Assembly (NCBI GenBank): GCA_964348665.1
Contig: CAYGDP010000015.1
Span: 1 to 64,000, forward strand
Direction: 5' to 3'
Length of the DNA: 64,000 nt
Source of the DNA: CAYGDP01 sp964348665
Lineage (GTDB): Bacteria > Verrucomicrobiota > Verrucomicrobiia > Palsa-1439 > CAYGDP01
The translations under genes and the position numbers were made by a program. Within the stretch, counting starts at the first letter, position 1, and each line of letters opens with the position of its first letter. This document shows, in pieces, positions 1 through 6,751 of this stretch. The notes beneath the pieces were generated by a model. It had not been told where the DNA came from. It was given only the letters and a program-made list of their open reading frames with translations, and searched no databases.

Positions 1-433
1 ATCGTAGCATCCCTTGGACGGGGGGCAATCCCAAACACGGGCAAGCTAGTGCCGTATCGCAAGCGAATCGTAGCATCCCTTGGACGGGGGGCAATCCCAA
101 ACACCAATGGATTGAAGCGCTGGAGGCCACTCTATCGTAGCATCCCTTGGACGGGGGGCAATCCCAAACGAAGACGGCTCAAAGCTCTTCGTGTGCGACA
201 TCGTAGCATCCCTTGGACGGGGGGCAATCCCAAACCTCATGCTACAAGGAATCGGCACATGAATAATCGTAGCATCCCTTGGACGGGGGGCAATCCCAAA
301 CTTACCACGCCATCTACGCTTAAAGCGCTGCATCGTAGCATCCCTTGGACGGGGGGCAATCCCAAACTCTCGAACAACTCCGCCGTCTCGCGTTGGAATC
401 GTAGCATCCCTTGGACGGGAGGCAATCCAAAAA
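1..433. CRISPR. CRISPR array, right-hand end (7 repeats, 6 spacers visible)
   Basis: Seven copies of a 36-bp repeat start at 1, 67, 134, 200, 266, 332 and 398. Six spacers of 30-31 bp lie at 37-66, 103-133, 170-199, 236-265, 302-331 and 368-397. The first six repeats are identical. The last (398-433) is degenerate, with one G-to-A change in the G run and an altered final block, so this is one true end of the array. The other end lies beyond the window. Read on the minus strand the repeat begins GTTTGGGATT and ends ATGCTACGAT, which resembles type II-C repeats (36-bp repeat, 30-bp spacer, repeat end like GCTACAAT). That end also forms an extended -10 promoter (TG-N-TACGAT). No cas gene or tracrRNA was recognised, so the type is an inference. 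Open frames across the array are shadows. Confidence 0.97.
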
Positions 434-561
434 AGAAAAATGAGATTTTTTATTTCTGTTTATCCTGCTCGTTGATCCAATGACTGGATTTTTTTGGGAG
501 CGATCGTGGTCTGGCGATATTCCGAGTCGCCCATGGATCGGTTGATGGTAGGAATGGAAAA

Positions 562-589
562 TCAAATCCATCAACGTTGATGGATTTGA
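562..589 (-). terminator. 28-bp perfect palindrome, probable folK terminator
   Basis: The two 13-nt arms TCAAATCCATCAA and TTGATGGATTTGA are perfect reverse complements separated by CG. On the minus strand the stem is followed directly by TTTT (complement of 558-561). It lies 28 bp downstream of the folK stop and before the CRISPR array. It is AT-rich, so termination may be modest; a protein-binding site is the alternative. Confidence 0.5.
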
Positions 590-617
590 AATTCTCGTTA
601 CGGCAGGATTGCCCGCG

Positions 618-1115
618 TCACCATTTGTCGGTTAGTTTCACCACCGTTTGGCCGCTGCCCACCGCGGTCAGTAGTTCTCGGACGGATTTGGTTTGGGTCG
701 GCGGGACAAAGTCCGGGTCGAGATCAGCCAACGGCTGAAGAACGAAACGACGCACGAACATCTGTGGATGTGGCAACGTGAGCCGCGCGTCCTGGACCGC
801 TTCGTCGCCGCAAATCAGTAAATCCAAGTCTATCGCGCGCGGCACGTTCTTCGGACGGGTCGGCGCTCTGCCCAAGGCGACCTCGATCTGCTGCAAGGCA
901 TCGAGGAGCAGGTGCGGCGTCAATTCCGTCTCGATCGCGACAACAGCGTTGTAAAACGATCGCGTCTGCGGCGGGCATCCGACGGGTTCGCATTCATACA
1001 CGGGCGATGCCGCCAGGAGAGCGACGTGTCCCGTCGCCGCCAGCCCGCGCTTTGCCACAGAGAGATTCGCGAGGCGATCGCCAAGATTCGAGCCGAAACT
1101 GATGAAAGCAATCAT
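618..1115 (-). CDS. folK: 2-amino-4-hydroxy-6-hydroxymethyldihydropteridine diphosphokinase
   Basis: HPPK transfers pyrophosphate from ATP to 6-hydroxymethyl-7,8-dihydropterin in cytoplasmic folate synthesis. The 165-aa product has the usual family length. The N-terminal SFGSNLGDR motif, the SPVYECEPVG stretch, the FYNAVV motif and the signature RAIDLDLL (catalytic and metal-binding Asp pair) are all visible in the expected order. It is the last gene of a minus-strand block after dapA and dapB, about 100 bp downstream of the dapB stop. A perfect palindrome with a T tail follows it. Family assignment is firm; the operon with dapAB is inferred from orientation only, because a weak hairpin lies in the dapB-folK gap. 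Confidence 0.95.
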   Translation of the reverse strand: MIAFISFGSNLGDRLANLSVAKRGLAATGHVALLAASPVYECEPVGCPPQTRSFYNAVVAIETELTPHLLLDALQQIEVALGRAPTRPKNVPRAIDLDLLICGDEAVQDARLTLPHPQMFVRRFVLQPLADLDPDFVPPTQTKSVRELLTAVGSGQTVVKLTDKW

Positions 1116-1180
1116 TGTGAAATGGTTGAATCGTTAAATCGTTGGATCGGGCGCTCACCCGACTTTAACGCTTTAAACCT

Positions 1181-1208
1181 TTTTAAAGGCTTTCCCACCT
1201 TTAAAGCC
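1181..1208 (-). terminator. weak hairpin between dapB and folK
   Basis: On the minus strand a 6-bp stem (GGCTTT/AAAGCC) with a 9-nt loop is followed by TTTAAAA, 11 bp after the dapB stop. The stem is short, so it may act as an attenuator rather than a full terminator. Confidence 0.25.
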
Positions 1209-1218
1209 GTTAATCTTT

Positions 1219-1953
1219 TTAACGCAGTCCGAGAACATCTTGCATATCATACAATCCCGCGTTGCGTCCCACGACCCATTTGGCGGCTCGGAGCGCTCCG
1301 CGGGCGAACGTTTCTCGCGAACTGGCTTTATGCGTCAATTCCACCCGCTCGCCGCCCGCGGCAAATACAACCGTGTGATCGCCCACCACATCGCCCCCCC
1401 GGAGGGAATGAACGCCAATCTCGGCGTCGGTGCGTGCGCCAACGTCCCCCACCCGGCCATGACGCGCGGCTTTGTCGTAAACGAGTTTGCGTTGGCCCGC
1501 GATTATTTCCGCCAACCGTTTACCGGTGCCGCTGGGCGCGTCCGTTTTCTGCCGGTGATGCATCTCGATTACTTCCGCATCGAAACCGGCGCCGAGTAGT
1601 TGCGTCGCCTTCGCGGTCAGATGGAAGAGAACATTCACACCAATGGAAAAATTCGGGGCGAACACAATTGGGATTTCTCCAGCGCTTCGCTCGATTGCTT
1701 TCAGCTCATCTTTCGTGTGACCCGTGGTTCCGATGACCAACGCTTTCTGATGATTCGCCGCCAGCAACGACATCGCGGCGGTACCGGTGTGCGTGCTAAA
1801 ATCCACGATTACATCCCCCATCTTGATACCTTTGAGCAAATCATCGCCGAGATCAATCTCGCCGACGATCTTGAAATCACCATCCTGCCTCGCGCAAGCG
1901 AGAATCGTCTGCCCCATTTTTCCTTTGGCGCCGTTGACAATGAGTTTGATCAT
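1219..1953 (-). CDS. dapB: 4-hydroxy-tetrahydrodipicolinate reductase
   Basis: DapB reduces the DapA product with NAD(P)H in the lysine/diaminopimelate pathway, which feeds peptidoglycan synthesis. The 244-aa product shows the N-terminal dinucleotide-binding motif (VNGAKGKMG, residues 7-14), the GTTGHT motif (residues 75-80), the FAPNFSIGVN hinge (98-107) and the catalytic signature EMHHRQKTDAPSGT (His132/His133, Lys136). Length is slightly below the common 260-270 aa but complete. Its ATG overlaps the dapA stop by 4 bp (ATGA), so translational coupling with dapA is likely. Confidence 0.96.
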   Translation of the reverse strand: MIKLIVNGAKGKMGQTILACARQDGDFKIVGEIDLGDDLLKGIKMGDVIVDFSTHTGTAAMSLLAANHQKALVIGTTGHTKDELKAIERSAGEIPIVFAPNFSIGVNVLFHLTAKATQLLGAGFDAEVIEMHHRQKTDAPSGTGKRLAEIIAGQRKLVYDKAARHGRVGDVGARTDAEIGVHSLRGGDVVGDHTVVFAAGGERVELTHKASSRETFARGALRAAKWVVGRNAGLYDMQDVLGLR

Positions 1954-2837
1954 TTGACAATCCTCAATTCTCGCAACATCCGACGCAGCCGTGCGCGGTT
2001 AGAGCGGTTCATTGGCACCAACGGCAGTCGATAGAACTCCTCGATTTGTCCCGCCATCGCCAGCGCCGCCTTGATCGGGATCGGGTTGGTCTCAATGAAA
2101 AGGTCTTTGAATAGCGGCAAGAATTTCAGGTGAATTGCTTCCGCTCTCTTGAACTGTCCGGAATTAGCCAAGCGCACCATCTCCACCACATCGCGCGGGA
2201 CAAGATTCGATGCCACACTGACGACGCCGTCGGCGCCGACGGCCATCATCGGCAATGTAAGGGCGTCGTCCCCTGACAAAATTGAAAAGTTTTTTCCGAG
2301 CGCAACGCGCAGTTGGCCGACGCGGTCTGTGCTGCCGCTGGCCTCTTTGATGCCAACGACAGTGCCTTCACGCGAGAGAGTGATGGTTGTTTCCAGCGAA
2401 ATATCCACGCCGCAGCGTCCGGGAATGTTGTAGAGCACCAATGGAATTTTGGCGGCTTTGGCAATTGCGCGGAAATGGGCGAGCAAACCCGCCTGCGTCG
2501 GTTTGTTGTAATAAGGCGTTACCTGCAACGAACCATCCGCACCCGCGCGCGCCGCGTGTTGCGTGAGTGAGATCGCTTCGTCCGTCGAATTGCTGCCAGT
2601 GCCAGCCACCACTTTACACCGACCTCGTACGGATTCGATAGTGAGTTCAACAACCCGTTTATGCTCTTCGTGTGTCAGCGTGGGCGATTCGCCTGTCGTG
2701 CCGCACGGCACGAGTCCGTCCACATCCGCTTTGATCTGGCGCTCGATCAACGCGCGCAGACGCGGCTCATCCACGCGACCTGATCGGTCGAAAGGCGTGA
2801 CCAGCGCGGTATAAGTGCCTATAAAGTTTGTGCGCAA
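1950..2837 (-). CDS. dapA: 4-hydroxy-tetrahydrodipicolinate synthase
   Basis: DapA condenses pyruvate with aspartate semialdehyde, the committed step to diaminopimelate and lysine. The 295-aa product shows the FxGxxTALVTPF start, GTTGESPTL (residues 46-54), the catalytic tyrosine in LYNIPGR (Tyr136) and the Schiff-base lysine in VGIKEASGS (Lys164). The start is a TTG: an in-frame stop lies 9 bp upstream and no ATG fits, and the distance from this TTG to LVTPF matches the family. No Shine-Dalgarno sequence is visible. The gene overlaps dapB by 4 bp. An intergenic dispersed repeat lies upstream. Confidence 0.95.
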   Translation of the reverse strand: MRTNFIGTYTALVTPFDRSGRVDEPRLRALIERQIKADVDGLVPCGTTGESPTLTHEEHKRVVELTIESVRGRCKVVAGTGSNSTDEAISLTQHAARAGADGSLQVTPYYNKPTQAGLLAHFRAIAKAAKIPLVLYNIPGRCGVDISLETTITLSREGTVVGIKEASGSTDRVGQLRVALGKNFSILSGDDALTLPMMAVGADGVVSVASNLVPRDVVEMVRLANSGQFKRAEAIHLKFLPLFKDLFIETNPIPIKAALAMAGQIEEFYRLPLVPMNRSNRARLRRMLRELRIVK

Positions 2838-2890
2838 GGGAGGACATCATAGACCAGAATGAAGGTTTTGCAAGGCAACAGGTAAAATTG

Positions 2891-2925
2891 GAACCGCGGA
2901 TAAACGCAGATGGACGCGAATGAAT
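2891..2925. repeat. dispersed 'aaccgcggataaacgcagatg' type intergenic repeat
   Basis: The stretch upstream of dapA reads as a degenerate run of GGATAAACGCAGATGGACGC-type units. Intergenic repeats of this kind (runs of 'gatgaacacggatg' units) are familiar from many environmental genomes. Only one copy is in this window, so the assignment rests on recognition of the motif. Confidence 0.4.
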
Positions 2926-2943
2926 CAGATCGGCGGTCAAACT

Positions 2944-3912
2944 TTACTGCCAAAGCGCGTTCAGTAACTTCACTTTTTCCTGCGTTTGATAGGCGCCGCC
3001 GCCTTCGTGATGGTTATAATGCCATTCGCGGATTTGTTTTGGGCCGCGCCAATGATTGTACGCGGCATAGACGGTCGAGGGCGGACAGATTTCGTCCATC
3101 AGGCCAACGCTGAAAAGCGCCCGCGCTTTCGCGCGCGATGCTAAATTGACGCCGTCGAAGTAAGCGAGCGTGGCAAAGACCGTGTCCACTTTGTCACGAT
3201 GCGTAAGGCAATAACGGGAGATTTCTTCGTAGGGATGCGCGGCGGTGATCTCGGTGGCGCGGCGATACGCGCAGAGAAATGGCACGTCCGGCATGCAAAC
3301 TTTCACGGCGGACAAGCCCGCCACGGCAATCGCGATGCCTCCCCCTTGACTGCCACCCGTAACGGCGATTCGGGCGCTGTCCACTGCGGGATGCGATGCG
3401 GCGGTTTGGACGGCGCGGACGCCGTCGGTAAAAACGCGTCTATAATAATAGGTATGGGGATTGAGGATCCCACGCGTCATAAAGCCGGGGAAATGGGGGT
3501 TTGAATCGTCCGGTTCGGGGTCGGGCGTATCACCTTTGCTCCAAGCGCTTCCCTGTCCGCGCGTATCCATGACGAGGTGCGCGTAACCGGCACTTGCCCA
3601 TAGCAGCCAATCGGTCGCGAAACCGCGTCCGCCGCCATACCCGATGAACTCGACAACACAGGGCAGTTTACCGCGTCGTTCACGCGGCAGATTGAGCCAG
3701 CCTTTGATCGGCTGACCGCCGAAGCCGGCGAAGGTCACGTCGAACGATTCGATGAGTTGCAGCCCGACGTCCACGCGGTCGAATCGGGCGCGGAGCGGAT
3801 GGCGGCGCGTATCGGCGAGCGTGCGGTTCCAAAACGCGTTGAAATCGCGCGGCTCGATTCGCTTCGGTTTATAGCGGCGCAGTTTTTCGAGAGGAAGATC
3901 GAAGAAGGACAT
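2944..3912 (-). CDS. acetylxylan esterase / cephalosporin-C deacetylase family (CE7) hydrolase
   Basis: A serine esterase of the alpha/beta-hydrolase fold; CE7 enzymes remove acetyl groups from acetylated xylo-oligosaccharides and small esters. From the start at 3912 (MSFFDLPLEKL) the protein is 322 aa, the usual CE7 length of about 320. Visible motifs are the CE7 hallmark RGQ (residues 118-120, in DTRGQGSAWS), the nucleophile in GGSQGG (Ser188), a late Asp (about 274, GLMDEICPP) and the catalytic His in HHEGGG near the C-terminus. The frame is open 18 codons further upstream, but 3912 has a good ribosome site (AAGGAAA). No signal peptide, so probably cytoplasmic. The physiological substrate is not known. 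Confidence 0.85.
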   Translation of the reverse strand: MSFFDLPLEKLRRYKPKRIEPRDFNAFWNRTLADTRRHPLRARFDRVDVGLQLIESFDVTFAGFGGQPIKGWLNLPRERRGKLPCVVEFIGYGGGRGFATDWLLWASAGYAHLVMDTRGQGSAWSKGDTPDPEPDDSNPHFPGFMTRGILNPHTYYYRRVFTDGVRAVQTAASHPAVDSARIAVTGGSQGGGIAIAVAGLSAVKVCMPDVPFLCAYRRATEITAAHPYEEISRYCLTHRDKVDTVFATLAYFDGVNLASRAKARALFSVGLMDEICPPSTVYAAYNHWRGPKQIREWHYNHHEGGGAYQTQEKVKLLNALWQ

Positions 3913-4071
3913 GAAATTTTCCTTGCTGTGGGTTTTTCGAGAATAGAAAACGGGAAATGATGGCAAGTGTCAAGCGTGCGCTTAGGAAGGCGAATGGAGA
4001 TTGGAGACTCGTGACTGGCTGGTTTTCAAATCTCCATCGTTGTTTCCCAATCTTCGGGCTCGATTCTCCAG

Positions 4072-5895
4072 TCACTCTTCGTAAATTTTCTGCCCGCGAT
4101 GGAGGCGCAGCGCAATCGTAGCGGTCTGATAACCCGCGCGCTGCGTGGGCGAGTGGGCAGCGAGGTAGCGCGCGACAGCGATGAGGATGTGCTGGCCTTC
4201 GGCGTTGTTTCCCCACTCGCGATATTGCTGTACGCCGGCTTCGAGCATCTGAAATGTATGAAAGTCGGCGTCCTCGCGCAAGACGGCACGAGTGAGCGTG
4301 GCGATCAACGGGTCGGGCGCGTGGCCTAGCTTCAGGTATCGCGCGACCAGACGTGCTGCAGAATTGATTTGCTGTTGACTATCGAGTGCAGCAAGGAATT
4401 GTTTCAGTAACTCGTTCGCGTCGCTCGGCAGATCGTCGAGGGATTCGCCATTGTCCGCGGGCAAACGCGCGGGTGGAACGTTGAGGAAACGATCGAGATA
4501 GACCGACATCGCGCCGTGGAAAACGCCTCGGAGTGGAGTGGGATCAAGGATTGGGGATTCGGCATTGGGGTATAGACGCTTGAAGAGTTGATGCAAAGCG
4601 TTGCAGTAGGTAAACGTGTGCAGCGCGGTGATCCAATCGCCAAATTCGTTGGCACTGCCGAACCGAGTGATTCGGAGTGCAGAAGCATACGCGAGCGCCC
4701 GGCTCAAATCGGCTGGGTGCGCGCCGCTGACGATCGCCGATTTGAGAGCAGCAACGATTTGACCGGGGTCGTCGCCGAGTATTTCCTTCGCGAGATTGGA
4801 GACTGGAAACTGGTGATCTGTGACGGATGATTTCCTCGCTACTCTTCCGGCGAGGAGCGACGGGAGTTCTCGAAACGCGTCGTTGAGGAGTAGGACGAGG
4901 TCTTGGGGGCTGCGCCACGCGTTCATTTCTTCGCCGCCGCGCGCGGCAACGAGTTGGCGAACGACAGTCGGCAATATCTCGGCGGCGTGTTTCCAGCCGA
5001 CAAGATCGAGACATTCGAAAGCTTTATTGATGAAATCGAGCGCGTGTCCGCCGTCTGCGTAAAAACGGTCGGTGGCAGCAGCGGCAAGAAAATTTGTAAG
5101 TTCTGGTTGTGTCGCGCCCTGCGCGATCGCGGTGAGTAATGTGCGCTCCGCACCATCCCGGTGACGCACCAGAGTCCAATCGCGCATCCAACGTTTCAAT
5201 TGGTCGAGTGGAACATGGCCGCCGTCGAGCGCGTGACGGTTGCGTCGCGGCGGTTGACCTACACAATCGGCAGCAACGCGGCTGATGCCAGCCAGCAGCG
5301 CGAGATAACGTTCTTCATCGGGCAACGAGGATAGCAGGTTACCCATCGCGGTGTGAATTGTCATCCCGCTGGCCCAACCGTCGCGGTGACGCGCGCCGAA
5401 GAGCGCGGCTTCACGCACCAACTCACACGGATCGCAGCCGGCACCAAGCGAACCGAGTACGGCTTTGCCGATGATGAGGCTGATGCTTTGTTCCATCCCT
5501 TCGCGGAGACGATTCTGCCAGTGGGTTTTTTCGTCGGCAAAATGGCAATCGTTCGCCACCCAGACTTCGTTCCCACGCAGTTCAACAACAGCGCTGGGCA
5601 CATCGTCCGCCCAAAGATCGAACGTGCAACCGCTGGCGAGATCGAAACGCGCGTGGTGCCAATGACAGGTGAGGACGCCATCCTTGACCGAGCCACGGTG
5701 GAGCGGGAAACCGAGATGGGGGCAGCGATTATCGAGCGCGCGAATTTTCCCATCGTGAAAACAAACCAGAATCGGTCTCGCGCCTGTCACGACAATCATG
5801 CCGCGCGCTTTCAGTTCGTCGAGCGTGCCGACACGAAGAAATTGCCCGTTGCCCGCCACAGTGACAGTTTGCCGTTGTCCCCTCGGAGAAGTCAA
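4072..5895 (-). CDS. Rieske [2Fe-2S] domain protein with a ~500-aa uncharacterised C-terminal region
   Basis: The first ~110 residues are a Rieske ferredoxin-type domain with both cluster-binding boxes: CPH (Cys58, His60) and CHWH (Cys77, His80). The remaining ~500 residues are helical-looking and rich in His/Asp/Glu (for example AALFGARHRDGW and DGGHALDFINKAFECLDLVGW). I do not recognise a named domain there. The long region could hold another metal site, but that is inference. There is no signal peptide. The gene diverges from the membrane protein at 5940. Two stretches (around 4790-4815 and 4550-4575) resemble dispersed simple repeats of the GGAGACTGGAAACTGG and GGATTGGGGATT kinds and are read in frame. 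Confidence 0.75.
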   Translation of the reverse strand: MTSPRGQRQTVTVAGNGQFLRVGTLDELKARGMIVVTGARPILVCFHDGKIRALDNRCPHLGFPLHRGSVKDGVLTCHWHHARFDLASGCTFDLWADDVPSAVVELRGNEVWVANDCHFADEKTHWQNRLREGMEQSISLIIGKAVLGSLGAGCDPCELVREAALFGARHRDGWASGMTIHTAMGNLLSSLPDEERYLALLAGISRVAADCVGQPPRRNRHALDGGHVPLDQLKRWMRDWTLVRHRDGAERTLLTAIAQGATQPELTNFLAAAATDRFYADGGHALDFINKAFECLDLVGWKHAAEILPTVVRQLVAARGGEEMNAWRSPQDLVLLLNDAFRELPSLLAGRVARKSSVTDHQFPVSNLAKEILGDDPGQIVAALKSAIVSGAHPADLSRALAYASALRITRFGSANEFGDWITALHTFTYCNALHQLFKRLYPNAESPILDPTPLRGVFHGAMSVYLDRFLNVPPARLPADNGESLDDLPSDANELLKQFLAALDSQQQINSAARLVARYLKLGHAPDPLIATLTRAVLREDADFHTFQMLEAGVQQYREWGNNAEGQHILIAVARYLAAHSPTQRAGYQTATIALRLHRGQKIYEE

Positions 5896-5939
5896 GGCGG
5901 CGTTTGTGTTTTAGGGTGGGCTGGCGTATGATGCGGCGA

Positions 5940-6686
5940 ATGGAAAATGAATCCGTCCAAAACCCCGCTCCTGTGGAGCTGCCGGTGACACCGCCGGTGT
6001 TGAGCGCGGAGAATCTGGTACGGCTCTCCCAAGGATTATCGACGATTCAATGGATGGCGCCGTTGGCGTTTTGTTTGGTGGGGCTGGGGATCTTCGCGCC
6101 GCCGCTGGCGTTACTGCCGCAACATTTTCTATGGCAAATCCTGGCATTTGGCGCGGTGACGTGGGGATTGATCCGTCTGCGGTCGGCTGGCGCGGTCGGC
6201 GGGGACTGGAATCGCTGGACAACGGGGGCGGCGTGGGCGGCGGGGTTGTGCGCCTATTTTTCATTGTTTGTGAATTGGTGGCGGTTGGAGACGTTTGATT
6301 TGCATTTGCTCGCCAATGTCATGGGTCTATGCGGTTCGGGTGTTGCGTTGGTGATCCTGCTATTACTGGCACTGGTGGAATTGGCGCGGGCATTGGGGCA
6401 GGAAACTTTGATGGGAGATTTCCGGACGGCGTTGTTTGTGAGTTTGTTGCTGGGAATCCTGCCCTTGGCGGCGACCCTGATGTCGGCGTACGTCATGCAT
6501 GACCGACAAGACGATCAATACAGCATGCTGTTATATGTGGGAGCGGAATTTAGCGATCTTCTGCGGAGCATGACGCGATGGAAAGTGATCGGGCTCGCCG
6601 CGCTGTGTATTTTCCCGGTCGCGGTCTTGCTGACGGGGATTTGGAAGTTGAAAAGTGAAGTTGTGCGATTGCTCCAGAACAAATAG
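5940..6686 (+). CDS. multi-pass membrane protein of unknown function
   Basis: The product (248 aa from MENESVQN) has about six hydrophobic segments. They include MAPLAFCLVGLGIFAPPLALL, HFLWQILAFGAVTWGLI, GAAWAAGLCAYFSLFVNWW, GLCGSGVALVILLLLALVELA, ALFVSLLLGILPLAATLMSAY and VIGLAALCIFPVAVLLTGIW. The N-terminus is acidic and proline-rich. I recognise no family. The frame is open to 5904; the third Met (5940) is chosen because the protein then begins with a normal soluble tail, but ATGs at 5928 and 5931 are possible. It diverges from the Rieske gene and is followed after 65 bp by the YfhO-like gene on the same strand. Confidence 0.75.
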   Translation: MENESVQNPAPVELPVTPPVLSAENLVRLSQGLSTIQWMAPLAFCLVGLGIFAPPLALLPQHFLWQILAFGAVTWGLIRLRSAGAVGGDWNRWTTGAAWAAGLCAYFSLFVNWWRLETFDLHLLANVMGLCGSGVALVILLLLALVELARALGQETLMGDFRTALFVSLLLGILPLAATLMSAYVMHDRQDDQYSMLLYVGAEFSDLLRSMTRWKVIGLAALCIFPVAVLLTGIWKLKSEVVRLLQNK

Positions 6687-6751
6687 GCAAACCGCTCCGA
6701 AAAAATCTTCGAGACTACGATGAAAGGCCGGTCGACATCCTCCCTGTAACG

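Noticed and set aside
46..574. Open frames of 62-144 codons across the CRISPR array on both strands
   Set aside because: Their repeated peptides (for example FGIAPRPRDAT) are translations of the CRISPR repeat.
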